Shown piece by piece: positions 17,961 through 31,332 of a stretch of 64,000 nt of DNA. Position numbers and translations under genes: made by a program. The notes under the pieces are model-generated. The model was not told the DNA's origin and ran no database searches. It saw only the letters and a list, made by a program, of their open reading frames with translations. Each line of letters opens with the position of its first letter. Within the stretch, counting starts at the first letter, position 1. The stretch is from Sphingobacterium populi (GTDB taxonomy: Bacteria; Bacteroidota; Bacteroidia; Sphingobacteriales; Sphingobacteriaceae), in contig NZ_LQXS01000001.1 in NCBI RefSeq assembly GCF_001586775.1, positions 992,001-1,056,000 on the forward strand. The letters are read 5' to 3'.

Positions 17961-20471
17961 TTATTGAAGCGCTATAGCAACTTCTGCACTTTGCAACCAT
18001 GGTGCTGATAGTCGTACTTGGATTTTTTCCGAAGGTTTGCCGTTAGCACGTACATAAACCATCATTTTGCCTTTAAAGGCACGCTGTTGATTGTCCGTAT
18101 AATCGGACATATCGCTATTATTCCCTGCTTCCATACCGAGCAAAGTACCTGGTCCAACAATTTGACACGTAATCTCATCATCCGCCATGGGCACGATTAC
18201 GCCATCTTCATCGACAATTTGCACACTGATCTGTGCTAGTCCGCCGTCTGCTGCTACCGTTTGCTTAGCGTCTTCGATTACTTTCAGTGCGTACGATCTT
18301 TTGCTCGTTTGCAAGCTGTGTCTCACAATTTCGCGACCGGATTCGTCCAAACCAATCACCGTTAGATTTCCCGCAGCGTATGGAATATCCCAATACACGA
18401 TGCCATGGCGATCATCCGCTGATTTTTCTTCTCCGATCTTACGACCGTTGAGTTCAAGATATACCTTTGGCGCATTGCTGTAGGATACGACGCGTATTTG
18501 CTGTCCTTCCTGATAATTCCACACAGGCCAAGCATCCATCGATGGTGCCTGATCTTTTTTGCCACCTTGCTCCGCTTCTAACAAAGACCACGTATCTGTA
18601 GCGGCACCGCCGCCTTGTACTGGATATGTACCTAGATAAGCCATCGGTTCGTCTGACCATAGGGATGCACGGTAGTATCCACGTGGTTTCATAAATCCGG
18701 CAAAATCCAATAGTCCTGAATAAAATCCTCGGGAAGGCCAACGGCCAGATTCTCCTAAATAATCAATACCGGTCCATAGGAATTGTCCAAATATATGCTC
18801 GTTTTCTGTAACGGCTTTCCATGCACCGTAATCGTGGCGATTTTCACTACCGTAAATTACGCGTTCTGGATATTTGGCATGATCCTCAACATAACGCGAT
18901 TCGGTATAATTGTATCCTGCGATGTCCAATACACCAGGGTACGCCGTTTCGTTGGACATCGCCACGCCTGCTAAACCTGCTGTGATTGGTCGCGATTGGT
19001 CGTGTTGGCGTACAACGGCAGCCAATCGCTTAGCAATATCTCCCAATCTCATAGCATCTGGTGCATCTTTACGGTATCCGCCAAATATAGGTTGTGTAAA
19101 TCCGCTACCCTGCCCACCGTCTAGTACGGGATGCGAGTAAGGATCATTGGGATAATCTACTTCATTTCCGATACTCCAAGCAAAAATAGATAAATGATTG
19201 CGATCGCGACGTACCATATCGGCTAGGTCGCGCTCGCCCCACTCTTCGAAATAATCAAAAGCTCCTTGAAAACCTGGTGTGCCAACATTCCAGCCTGATA
19301 ACCATTTGCGTTTTGGGAATTCCCATTCATCAAATGCTTCATTCATTACCAACATGCCCAGTTCATCACATAAAGCATACAAGCTGCTTGCTTGCGGATT
19401 GTGACTGGTACGAATAGCATTCACGCCGATGGATTTTAGCTGGAGCAATCTTCTGCGCCATACTTCAGGATATACTGCCGCGCCTAATACGCCCGCATCG
19501 TGATGCAGACATACGCCTTTCACTTTCATTCCAACTCCATTCAGCGCGAAGCCCGTGTTCGGGTCGAATGTATACGTTCGAAAACCAGTACGCACGCTTG
19601 ATTGATCTACGATCTGACCATCTTGCGTAATGGTGGTCTGCAAAGTATACAAAGTAGGATTATCAAGATCCCACAATTCAGGATCACGTACTTCTAGCGT
19701 ACTATTTATCGCTTGCTTGCCATTACTCGGAACGTTTAGCTTAGTCGTCTTCTTAGTCACCGTTTTACCAGCAGCATCCACCAAAGTATGTGTTACTTGA
19801 ACGTTAGCAACATGGTTCGAATGATTTTGTACCGGTGTTTCAATCTTCAATGTCCCTTTGTTTTTATTTACTTCAGGATATACATACAAGCCCCATGGTT
19901 CCAAATGCACCTTATTCGCTTGTACTAACCAGACATCCCGATAGATTCCCGATCCAGTGTACCAACGCGAATCGGCATCTTGAGTATGATCTACACGCAC
20001 AGCTATGGTATTCTCCGCACCATATTTGAGATGAGGCGTGAGGTCGTACATAAAAGAAACATATCCATTCGGTCTTTTACCTAGCGAACGTCCGTTCACA
20101 AAGACTTCGCTGCGATTATAAACGCCTTCAAAATAGATATACAACTGCTTTCCTTGCTGGTTGGCATCGACAAAAATTTGTTTGTGGTACCAGCCAATGC
20201 CGCCCGGCAAATAGCCTGTAGCACTGGCTAGACTTGGACTGAGCGGTTGCCTAACGCTCCAATCGTGTGGTAATTGCACTGCTTGCCAAGAGCGGTCTAA
20301 TTTTTCTGTTGTTGCGGCTTCCGCCTGATCGCCAAGTTTAAAATGCCAATCCTTATTGATTTTGGTCGCTTTACCAAAGTCGGCTTGTGCCATTAATTCA
20401 TTACTACTAGATAATAATAATACGCAAACGCTGATATTGGCGACAAGAAATCTGGTGAATTTTGAGTACAT
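17961..20471 (-). CDS. GH2 beta-galactosidase-type enzyme
   Basis: 836 residues, signal peptide ending ELMAQ. The order is an N-terminal jelly roll (about 35-210, with WYHKQI), an Ig-like domain (about 215-320), a TIM barrel (about 325-640) and C-terminal Ig-like/DUF4982-type domains. Acid/base Glu437 lies in WSIGNEVDYP and nucleophile Glu543 in YGSENRHDY. This short GH2 subtype includes beta-galactosidases and some beta-glucuronidases; in this locus removal of beta-1,6-galactose side chains is the simplest reading. It lies between the tandem GH43 gene (35 bases upstream) and GH105. Confidence 0.92.
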   Translation of the reverse strand: MYSKFTRFLVANISVCVLLLSSSNELMAQADFGKATKINKDWHFKLGDQAEAATTEKLDRSWQAVQLPHDWSVRQPLSPSLASATGYLPGGIGWYHKQIFVDANQQGKQLYIYFEGVYNRSEVFVNGRSLGKRPNGYVSFMYDLTPHLKYGAENTIAVRVDHTQDADSRWYTGSGIYRDVWLVQANKVHLEPWGLYVYPEVNKNKGTLKIETPVQNHSNHVANVQVTHTLVDAAGKTVTKKTTKLNVPSNGKQAINSTLEVRDPELWDLDNPTLYTLQTTITQDGQIVDQSSVRTGFRTYTFDPNTGFALNGVGMKVKGVCLHHDAGVLGAAVYPEVWRRRLLQLKSIGVNAIRTSHNPQASSLYALCDELGMLVMNEAFDEWEFPKRKWLSGWNVGTPGFQGAFDYFEEWGERDLADMVRRDRNHLSIFAWSIGNEVDYPNDPYSHPVLDGGQGSGFTQPIFGGYRKDAPDAMRLGDIAKRLAAVVRQHDQSRPITAGLAGVAMSNETAYPGVLDIAGYNYTESRYVEDHAKYPERVIYGSENRHDYGAWKAVTENEHIFGQFLWTGIDYLGESGRWPSRGFYSGLLDFAGFMKPRGYYRASLWSDEPMAYLGTYPVQGGGAATDTWSLLEAEQGGKKDQAPSMDAWPVWNYQEGQQIRVVSYSNAPKVYLELNGRKIGEEKSADDRHGIVYWDIPYAAGNLTVIGLDESGREIVRHSLQTSKRSYALKVIEDAKQTVAADGGLAQISVQIVDEDGVIVPMADDEITCQIVGPGTLLGMEAGNNSDMSDYTDNQQRAFKGKMMVYVRANGKPSEKIQVRLSAPWLQSAEVAIALQ

Positions 20472-20506
20472 GTTGTTTGTTAAAAGTGGTATTTGTCAGT
20501 AAAATA

Positions 20507-22411
20507 TTAATGAGTCGGAACTACCGGCAAGATAAAACCCTGTTCATCAAACCGTAAGGCGTCAATAGCGACTTCTCGGTGAAAACCGGCGGCGTCTCCC
20601 ATGTTGATTCCATCAGGATACGAAAAACGATGATACACGATATACCACTCGTCCTTGCCCGGAACTTGTATCACCGAATTGTGGCCAGTTCCGTAGATGC
20701 CTTGCTGTTCATCCTTTTTCAAGATGAGGTTGTTTTCGGGAATTTGAATTGGTGACGTAGGGGAATCTGCTATGCCATAACGCACGCGATAATTGGGACT
20801 CCGAGTATCATCCTCCGACCATAGAAAGTAATATTTGCCTTCACGGTAAATAACATAAACGCCTTCGCGAAACGTACCATCTGTTGGCGTTAGCACTTTA
20901 GTTGTATTTGGCTTGAGCGAGATCATATCTTTATTCAGCTCTGCCACAGCCAAATAGCCATTGCCCCAGTACAAGTAATTTTTCTTGGATTTGGGATCGC
21001 AAAACACCGCTGGATCGATTTCCTGTCCATTTTGAATACCTTCTGGCTTACTATTTACTAATGGTTTTCCCGAATCGCGGAAAGGTCCTTGCGGATTGTC
21101 GGCAACGGCCACACCGATTTTTTGCGCTGCCGAGAAGTAGTAGTAATACTGATATTTCCCTTTGTTATTTTTCTCGATAATCGTCGGTGCCCAGGCATTC
21201 CGATCAGCCCACGATACATCTTTTTTCAGATCTAAAATCACACCTTCATCTTTCCAGTTTTTGAGATCGGTAGAGGAGAATGTTTTGAAATAATAGCCAC
21301 CCCAACCGTCGAATCCATCACTGGTTGGATATAGATAATATTTTTTGTCTTTGTGCGAGTAGATAATGTCTGGATCGGCGTAATAGCCATCCAAAACCGG
21401 GTTTTTTGCCGTAGGTACTTCGATACCTGCTGGCGTTCCCCAGCGATCGGTAAGCGCTTTTAATTCTGCACGCGATAGTGGAATAATCGAACCATGTCTT
21501 GGGTGAAAATCCATACTTATATCTTCATCTATCACATTAAATCTATCCAGATCTACGCTTTCGCAGAATTGGTATTTGCCTTTACCATATACATCGTACA
21601 TCAAAATATACTTGTCTGATTGGTTCAATTTAAATACACTGGACCCTTCAACCGCATCTCTGGTCTGCTGCTTGTACCCAGGTTGCTCGATCCATTTTCC
21701 AGCAGTCAATGAATCGGTGATCGCAAGGCGAATGCCATTGCCGTGTCCTTCGGTTTTATAAAAAAGGTAGTACAGGCCATTCTTCAGAATGATGTCGCCA
21801 TCGATACAGGATTTTTGATTTTTTGGAATAAACAGTTCCTTTGGTTCGGCTTCCAAATCGGTAAAATCTGTATTCGCGTAAGCGTAATAGATAATGTCTG
21901 GCCCATCGCCATGTTGCATAGACCAATACACCATATACTTATTTACCGATGGGTCAAAGATGGTTTGAGGTGCCCATACGCGTTTCAAATCTTCGTGCCC
22001 TGCAAAGCGTGTGGGGATATGGATTTTACTGTGTGTCCAGTCTACCAAATTATTGGATTTCAATAAAATCATTCCGCGGTTAGAATCCCAACCTTTGCTC
22101 GATGTCATATCCGTGAGTACCATGTAGAAAGATTTGCCATCTTCGCCACGCAGAATATGTGGATCGCGCACGCCGCCCGTAGCACTGATCTCTGCCGAGT
22201 TCAGCACAGGCGCATTTCCATTCAGCGCCTTATAGTTATAGCCATCAGTACTCACCGCAAAGCAAACAGCTTCATCTTCTACGGCGTTGCCTTTAAAATA
22301 GGCGAATAAATAACCAATGTAATCTTTGGCCTCGGGGCCTGACTTATACGCTTGTGCCAGCACCATTGCTGTACTCAAAAAGTAGGTCGTCAAAATCAAT
22401 ACTATTCTCAT
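20507..22411 (-). CDS. Tandem GH43-GH43 enzyme
   Basis: 634 residues with a signal peptide ending VLAQ. Two complete five-bladed propellers are fused. The N-terminal one (about 28-330) is of the same type as the gene at 8696-9736 and has GGVRDPHI, CIDGDI and AVEGSSVF. The C-terminal one (about 340-634) is a different GH43 type with Asp346 (YYADPDI), Asp466 (EIDPAVF) and Glu516 (FREGVYV). All six catalytic acids are present, so both units should be active. It probably removes two different terminal sugars or linkages (arabinofuranose, and arabinose, xylose or galactose) from one side chain. 33 bases after the upstream GH43 gene. Confidence 0.9.
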   Translation of the reverse strand: MRIVLILTTYFLSTAMVLAQAYKSGPEAKDYIGYLFAYFKGNAVEDEAVCFAVSTDGYNYKALNGNAPVLNSAEISATGGVRDPHILRGEDGKSFYMVLTDMTSSKGWDSNRGMILLKSNNLVDWTHSKIHIPTRFAGHEDLKRVWAPQTIFDPSVNKYMVYWSMQHGDGPDIIYYAYANTDFTDLEAEPKELFIPKNQKSCIDGDIILKNGLYYLFYKTEGHGNGIRLAITDSLTAGKWIEQPGYKQQTRDAVEGSSVFKLNQSDKYILMYDVYGKGKYQFCESVDLDRFNVIDEDISMDFHPRHGSIIPLSRAELKALTDRWGTPAGIEVPTAKNPVLDGYYADPDIIYSHKDKKYYLYPTSDGFDGWGGYYFKTFSSTDLKNWKDEGVILDLKKDVSWADRNAWAPTIIEKNNKGKYQYYYYFSAAQKIGVAVADNPQGPFRDSGKPLVNSKPEGIQNGQEIDPAVFCDPKSKKNYLYWGNGYLAVAELNKDMISLKPNTTKVLTPTDGTFREGVYVIYREGKYYFLWSEDDTRSPNYRVRYGIADSPTSPIQIPENNLILKKDEQQGIYGTGHNSVIQVPGKDEWYIVYHRFSYPDGINMGDAAGFHREVAIDALRFDEQGFILPVVPTH

Positions 22412-22444
22412 GTCAATAATTTAGTGATGGTTAAAATGGTGGCT

Positions 22445-23425
22445 CTATCGAATACCTTCGGTGGTCATCTGTATTCGTTTGATAGTTCCATCTTCGTTGT
22501 AAAACAGGCGATCGATACAAACCGAGCGGCTATAACTGCCACCATCTGTCTGGATCCCTCCGTTGTGGTAAATAAAATACCACTCGCCTTTGAACGCTAC
22601 AATGGACTGGTGGTTGGTATTGCTATTACCCGCAATTTCATTCAGAATACCTTTGTATTCGTATGGACCATCCATGCGATCGCCCATCGCATAAGCGATT
22701 TTTTCTGGAAAACCCGAAGCGTATGTCAAGTAGTATTTTCCTTTATACTGGTGCACCCACGGTGCTTCGGTAAAGTCAAGCTGATCAAATTTAATCTGCT
22801 TGATTTCTCCATCGATTTCGATCATATTGTCTTTTAGCTTGGCATAATAGCATTCGCGATTTCCCCAAAAGATCCATGCTTGGCCGTCATCATCGATATG
22901 GACTGCTGGATCGATACATGCCCATGCATGGCTCGATGCGAAACAATCGTCATTGGTCAACAGCGGTTTGCCCAAAGCATCTTTGAAAGGACCTGTCGGT
23001 GAGTCGGATACCGCTACGCCGATTCCGGTCCAATTGGTACTGATGTACCAATAATATTTACCGTCTTTCTCGGTCACGTGCCCAGCAAAAGCATCGCCAC
23101 TCGTGGCCCAAGCAAAGTCCGTTATTTTTAAAGGCACTTGATACTCGGTCCAGTTTTTCATATCGGTTGTAGAATACACCAACCAATCTTTCATCACGTA
23201 CTTGGTTTGTCCGCCAGCCAAATCGTGGCCAACATAAAGCCACAACGTATCGCCTTGCACCAGCGCAGCAGGATCTGCCGTATATTTGTCCGTAATCAAT
23301 GGATTGCCTTGAGCGGTAAATGTTTTGACGGCTTCCTGTGCGAAAATGGGCGAAAACGACCCAAATACCAGAGCAGTTATCAAACCAATGTATGATTTTC
23401 TCATTCGTTTTAACGTGTTTTTCAT
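22445..23425 (-). CDS. GH43 family enzyme (arabinofuranosidase/xylosidase type)
   Basis: 326 residues, signal peptide ending PIFAQ; ATG at 23425 or an internal ATG at codon 8 (MRKSYIGL) would both keep it. Single GH43 propeller with Asp51 (YTADPAAL), Asp172 (CIDPAVH) and Glu220 (FTEAPWV), which is the classic spacing. It resembles bacterial alpha-L-arabinofuranosidases and beta-xylosidases. It starts 4 bases before the tail of GH127/146 in the operon, so expression is coupled with the beta-arabinofuranosidase. Confidence 0.9.
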   Translation of the reverse strand: MKNTLKRMRKSYIGLITALVFGSFSPIFAQEAVKTFTAQGNPLITDKYTADPAALVQGDTLWLYVGHDLAGGQTKYVMKDWLVYSTTDMKNWTEYQVPLKITDFAWATSGDAFAGHVTEKDGKYYWYISTNWTGIGVAVSDSPTGPFKDALGKPLLTNDDCFASSHAWACIDPAVHIDDDGQAWIFWGNRECYYAKLKDNMIEIDGEIKQIKFDQLDFTEAPWVHQYKGKYYLTYASGFPEKIAYAMGDRMDGPYEYKGILNEIAGNSNTNHQSIVAFKGEWYFIYHNGGIQTDGGSYSRSVCIDRLFYNEDGTIKRIQMTTEGIR

Positions 23426-23429
23426 AGTA

Positions 23430-25820
23430 TTAAAAATTACTTACGCGGCCACCTGATGGATTGTCTTTCAGCAGGCGTACATCTGTTAATTTGGCAGTGC
23501 TTGCTGCATCATTAGCTGTGATACGGAGTGTGATTTCTTGCTCGGATTTCAGCGTAGCTGGTAAAGCAATTATTTGTTGCTGCGCTGTTTCTCCCGCTTT
23601 AGATCGAATCGTAGCGATCGGAAGATCATTGGCCGTGATGGTAAAATCATAAACTCCTTCGGTGAAATAATGTACATACAGGTACTTTGCATCAGCAGAT
23701 GGATTACTTAATTGATAACCAAACCAACCTGTTGCCATTCTCCATTGCGTACCGTTGTCTGCCCCTGTAGACGAAGCTTCAGAACGAATACCGTGATCGG
23801 ACTCAGGTTGTTGTTGTCCTACACGCACTTGGTCAATGGTCAGTTTTTCTAATCGTTCCTGATATGCATCGCTCACGCTTGCAAAATAACGTGTGGCTTC
23901 TTGCTGCGATTCGGCATAGGGCCAATAAATCTGATAGCGTGCATCATGAATTTGGGCAAATGGCTGCAATACTTGCGTCTGCATCTCTCCATTTGCATTT
24001 TGCGCTTGCAGTGCAAAACGAAGTTCCTTTGCCGAAATGACATCGACCGAATGCGCTAAGCTTTCTGTATCGCCAACCAATAAGGGAATCTCCGTAGCAG
24101 ATACTTGCTTGCCTTTGGCGATATGACCACCACGACTATCGTCTGCACGCAATCCGACAATATCTTCTTGTGCAGCACTCGTACCCGCCAATACCACTGG
24201 GCCATAATTAAATGCGAGATACGGTGAATTGTCTGGCAATGTTTCCAGTTCTACATGCATCGGCAACACTAATTTGACCTCGTCGCCATCTTTCCACTTG
24301 CGCTCCACGGCTAAGTAACCATTCGTAGTATCCTGAATGATTTGTTTTTTGCCGTTGACAAAAAGGGAGATGTGCTCCCCTTTTGTCCATTTTGGCTTTC
24401 GTAGATGTAGGGTAAACTTTTGCGCTTTATCAGCGTGTATTTTAAAATTAACGGTATCTGTATTCGGGAATTGGTGTTGCTGTACTAGGCGCACACCTTT
24501 GCTCTCCCAAGTCAATACAGAAGGTATAAATAGATTGACCCACAGCGCTTGATCCTGCTCCGCGTAGATAAATTCGCCGTATTTCGAATGGCTTTCTAAT
24601 CCAGAGCCTACACAGCACCAAAAACTTGTTTGAGGTTGCGAATATACGCGATAATGTGCTGGCCGCATCGGCGTGAAATAAACCAATCCGCCGTGCTGTG
24701 GATGTTGTGAAGATAATATATGGTTGTACAGCGCGCGCTCGTAGTAATCCGCGTAGCGCACATCACCGGTGCGCTGAAAGAGTTGCGCACTCAACTTAAG
24801 CATATTGTAAGTATTGCAGGTTTCTGGCCCTTCTACACTACTAATCATGCTCGAGAAATCATCCGAAGGGTGAAAATGCTCGTACGTACTATTCCCTCCG
24901 ATCGCCACACTGCGATGCTGCACCACCGTTTCCCAAAAGAACTGTGCGGCATCGTGCCAAGCATCTTGATCTTCCAAGTCGGCAACGCGCTCTATGCCGA
25001 TTACTTTTGGAATCTGCGTATTGGCATGCATTCCTGTCAAGTGATCTTCCTGACTTAATAATGGTTGGAGAAATGATTCTTGTGTAAAGCGTTTTGCTAA
25101 TCGAGCGTGCGCTGGATTTTTTGTCCACAAAGCGACATCGGCAAAAATCTCATTGAGCCCGCCATGCTCACTTCGTAGCATATCTTGCATTTGCGCATCG
25201 CTCAATCCGTCGGTCACATTCACCGCCCAGTCGGTCATCTTGATCAACATGTCTTTGGCCGCCGAATAACCGGCTACCTGATAGGCATCGCGCAGACCAG
25301 CGAAGGTTTTATGAATATTGTACAACGGTACCCATTTGCCATTCAAATCAAAATTACCTGCACGAATATCACCATTGCTAATCTCCTGCCAGAGCGCAGT
25401 ACTACCCGGCACGCCTCCAATATATCCGGTGCCGAGCGCGTCTTGACAGCGCTGCAATTCGGTAAGTACATATTCTAATCGTTCCTGTATTGTTTTATCA
25501 GCAGTGGATGCGTACAACAACGCTAAACCTGATAAATAATGTCCGGCAGTATGGCCATCTAAGCCAGAGTTTTCCCAATTGGTATAACTCGCTGCTTTTG
25601 CAGGCAAACCTGCTTCTCGAAGAAACGGAGCGAGTAAGCGATTGGCATCTAAGGCCAGTAAGTAATCACGATTAAGCGATTGCGCTTTTAGAAATGGACT
25701 CTCTAACAACCGCACCTGCTTGATGGGAAGCAACTTTACCGCTCCGTCTTGTGCCTCAACGGTCGAAACCGTCAAAGCAGCAAAAGCAAGTATCCAATAT
25801 ACATTCCGTTTTCTAAACAT
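23430..25820 (-). CDS. GH127/GH146 beta-L-arabinofuranosidase
   Basis: 796 residues, signal peptide ending TVEAQ. The (alpha/alpha)6 barrel (about 30-450) carries the zinc/nucleophile set of the family: Glu333 and Cys335 in GPETCNTYNMLK, and Cys402-Cys403 in SFWCCVGSGLE. One of the adjacent cysteines is the nucleophile in HypBA1-type enzymes. Other family motifs are SEHGGLNEIFADV and HANTQIPKVIG. The beta-rich C-terminal part (DUF4986-like and further) makes it longer than typical GH127 and closer to GH146. It removes beta-L-arabinofuranose from pectic arabinan or hydroxyproline-rich glycoproteins. It follows GH51 by 20 bases. Confidence 0.93.
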   Translation of the reverse strand: MFRKRNVYWILAFAALTVSTVEAQDGAVKLLPIKQVRLLESPFLKAQSLNRDYLLALDANRLLAPFLREAGLPAKAASYTNWENSGLDGHTAGHYLSGLALLYASTADKTIQERLEYVLTELQRCQDALGTGYIGGVPGSTALWQEISNGDIRAGNFDLNGKWVPLYNIHKTFAGLRDAYQVAGYSAAKDMLIKMTDWAVNVTDGLSDAQMQDMLRSEHGGLNEIFADVALWTKNPAHARLAKRFTQESFLQPLLSQEDHLTGMHANTQIPKVIGIERVADLEDQDAWHDAAQFFWETVVQHRSVAIGGNSTYEHFHPSDDFSSMISSVEGPETCNTYNMLKLSAQLFQRTGDVRYADYYERALYNHILSSQHPQHGGLVYFTPMRPAHYRVYSQPQTSFWCCVGSGLESHSKYGEFIYAEQDQALWVNLFIPSVLTWESKGVRLVQQHQFPNTDTVNFKIHADKAQKFTLHLRKPKWTKGEHISLFVNGKKQIIQDTTNGYLAVERKWKDGDEVKLVLPMHVELETLPDNSPYLAFNYGPVVLAGTSAAQEDIVGLRADDSRGGHIAKGKQVSATEIPLLVGDTESLAHSVDVISAKELRFALQAQNANGEMQTQVLQPFAQIHDARYQIYWPYAESQQEATRYFASVSDAYQERLEKLTIDQVRVGQQQPESDHGIRSEASSTGADNGTQWRMATGWFGYQLSNPSADAKYLYVHYFTEGVYDFTITANDLPIATIRSKAGETAQQQIIALPATLKSEQEITLRITANDAASTAKLTDVRLLKDNPSGGRVSNF

Positions 25821-25840
25821 AGCTCGTCGATTGCTCAGAT

Positions 25841-27853
25841 CTAATACTTGATCTTAATGGTATAAAAAGCATGTGGCTGCATCGGCAAATCCACTTTTTT
25901 CTTATTCACTGGTAAGGTAGTTTGCTGCGGAACAACGCGCAGTTCTTTACCTACCGCATTGAATGCGCCTAGATCATTGGCTGTGATAAATTCTACTTGT
26001 GCATTTTTATCTAACTTTTGTGAACCATTCAGATTTACCGTGATTTGTTTCGCTTCTCCACTTACATTTACAAGCTTCAAGGTAATGTTACGATGTTCTT
26101 CATCGAGCACTGCCGATGCGTAGATGCTATCTTGACCAGCAACGGCAACTCCTTGATCCAACAAAGACAAAATATGTGTTCCTCTATTAGTCGAATATGC
26201 TTTTTGTACGTAATAACTCGGTGTAGGATACACTTTCATATTGTCCACCCAAATGAGGTTTGGATTCCATTGCCAGCCTTCGGCATGCGCAAATAATGGC
26301 GCATAAGAAGCCAATTGTACGACATCTGCATTGCGCTCCAATCCCGTTAGGAATGCTGCTTCAGACAAAGCAGCTTCCCAGTTATTCCGCTGCTCTGCGT
26401 GCGTCGCGGCACGGCTATGTGCTGCGTATTCACCTGCAAAAATCTTTGGTCCTTTACGATCATAGTTATCGTACCGTTTGGCATTATTCAAGAACCATTT
26501 TGGTTCTTGGTAGAAGTGCTCGTCGATAATATCTACATTCATCGTACGTAGCTCTTTGTCCAAGTATTCAAAATATTCTCCGCTAGAATACGGTCCTGCA
26601 CTCGCTATGATTTCGACTTCTGGATGTTTTTCCTTTAGTATTTTTTGAAAAATGGCTAAGCGTTCGACATATTGAGGTCCCCAGTTTTCATTTCCTACGC
26701 CTAACAGCTTTAAGTTAAAAGGTTCTGGATGTCCCATATCTGCACGCACTTTCCCCCATGTGGTGTTCACCGAACCGTTGGCAAATTCTATCAAATCGAT
26801 GGCATCTTGAATATAAGGATCCAACTCATCCAATGGTACTAATTCGCCCGTATTGAATTGGCAAGCCATACCACAGTTGAGAATTGGTAACGGCTCAGCA
26901 CCGATATCTTCTGCCATCAAGAAATACTCATAAAATCCCAGGCCGAATGTTTGGAAATAATCTGGCGTTAAGCGATGCGCAAACTCCGTGTTCCAACGGT
27001 TGATGATCAACTGACGATCTTCAATTGGTCCCACCGTTTTCTTCCATTGGAAACGTTGCGAAAGGTCAAATCCTTCAACAATACAGCCGCCTGGAAAACG
27101 TATAAATCCTGGTTTGAGATCGGCCAAAGCTTGCACCATATCGGCACGCAAACCTTTTTTGCGTCCTTTCCAAGTATCTTCTGGAAATAGCGAAATCATA
27201 TCTAAGTCGATCACGCCGTTACCTTCAAACCACATGCGGAAAGAACCTTTCGGATCTGTCTTAGTAGCCACTAAACGTGCCTCAGCACTTTGCCAGTTTT
27301 GCACATCTGCGGTTGGTTGAAAAGCTGTTTCGCCAATTACTTGACCCGTAGAATCCAATAACTCTAACTTGACGCGAATGCCGGCATTGGCTTGACGGTA
27401 CAGTACGGAAAAATCATAAGCCAATCCTTCTTTGATTCCCATACCGCGGAAACCTTCGTTTTTTAACCCAAGCGTGGTATCTGCTTTTCGCGTATCTACG
27501 CGCAGATAGCGTGGGTTAGCTTGATGTTCTTCTTCCTGCCGATTTAAGATGGTCATGCTCGCTTCGGTATTTTTACCCAGCTTTTCCCAGCCCATCATTG
27601 GTCTAAAAAATTCAAAAGAACGATTTTTGATCAGCTCGGCATAAATGCCGCCATCTGCTCCCATGTTAATATCTTCGAAGAAGATGCCCCACATATTGGG
27701 ATTGATCTCGCCTTTCGGCTGATTCACATCTACCACAAAGGTCTTTTGATTCTGTGCTAACACATCATTGGATTGCACCTGCAATGCAGTAGCTAGCAGC
27801 GCTATTTTTAAGAGATTTTTTCGAGAGAAAATATGTTTTCCGGTAATTGCCAT
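25841..27853 (-). CDS. GH51 alpha-L-arabinofuranosidase, long form
   Basis: 670 residues. The signal peptide has a long n-region and ends NDVLAQ. After an N-terminal strand (INPNMWGIFFEDINMGADGGIYAEL) an inserted CBM-like beta-sandwich spans about 85-220. The barrel then carries acid/base Glu389 (GVGNENWGPQY) and nucleophile Glu475 (IFAGEYAAHS), and ends with a beta-sandwich. This eukaryote-like long GH51 architecture differs from the shorter GH51 at 10869-12425, so the two loci carry distinct arabinofuranosidases. It lies 7 bases after the GH2 gene in the same operon. Confidence 0.95.
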   Translation of the reverse strand: MAITGKHIFSRKNLLKIALLATALQVQSNDVLAQNQKTFVVDVNQPKGEINPNMWGIFFEDINMGADGGIYAELIKNRSFEFFRPMMGWEKLGKNTEASMTILNRQEEEHQANPRYLRVDTRKADTTLGLKNEGFRGMGIKEGLAYDFSVLYRQANAGIRVKLELLDSTGQVIGETAFQPTADVQNWQSAEARLVATKTDPKGSFRMWFEGNGVIDLDMISLFPEDTWKGRKKGLRADMVQALADLKPGFIRFPGGCIVEGFDLSQRFQWKKTVGPIEDRQLIINRWNTEFAHRLTPDYFQTFGLGFYEYFLMAEDIGAEPLPILNCGMACQFNTGELVPLDELDPYIQDAIDLIEFANGSVNTTWGKVRADMGHPEPFNLKLLGVGNENWGPQYVERLAIFQKILKEKHPEVEIIASAGPYSSGEYFEYLDKELRTMNVDIIDEHFYQEPKWFLNNAKRYDNYDRKGPKIFAGEYAAHSRAATHAEQRNNWEAALSEAAFLTGLERNADVVQLASYAPLFAHAEGWQWNPNLIWVDNMKVYPTPSYYVQKAYSTNRGTHILSLLDQGVAVAGQDSIYASAVLDEEHRNITLKLVNVSGEAKQITVNLNGSQKLDKNAQVEFITANDLGAFNAVGKELRVVPQQTTLPVNKKKVDLPMQPHAFYTIKIKY

Positions 27854-27860
27854 AACAGGT

Positions 27861-31100
<3,240 letters not shown>

Positions 31101-31144
31101 CTAGTATGTGTTTATACCACTAAGATAAAAGCAAATGCATGCTG

Positions 31145-31181
31145 TGGAGGGGGACATTTTTACCCAAAACAGGGTGTATAT
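31145..31181 (-). promoter_or_regulatory. Putative HTCS operator upstream of the glycosidase operon (site C)
   Basis: On the minus strand it reads ATATACACCC, 18 bases with TGTTTTGGG, then CCCCCTCC, about 95 bases ahead of the GH2 start. It matches site D in nearly every position of both halves. A TATCTTAG about 20 bases downstream is one base off the TAnnTTTG promoter element. Confidence 0.55.
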
Positions 31182-31279
31182 TGACCGAATGGGATTGGTG
31201 ATCGTAGTACTGGTAACGAATGTATGACACGAGCAGGATTTCTAAGAAAAGAATAAACAAAATGCGCCGAAACAAAAAA

Positions 31280-31303
31280 GCAGACCATACTACGATGGCC
31301 TGC
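31280..31303 (-). terminator. Terminator of the SusC-SusD unit
   Basis: Minus strand GCAGGCCAT, 6-base loop, ATGGTCTGC, with one G-T wobble, followed directly by TTTTTTG. It lies 30 bases after the SusD stop, so SusC-SusD and the glycosidase operon are separate units. Confidence 0.85.
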
Positions 31304-31332
31304 TACTAATAAACAACTATAAAAACGATCTT

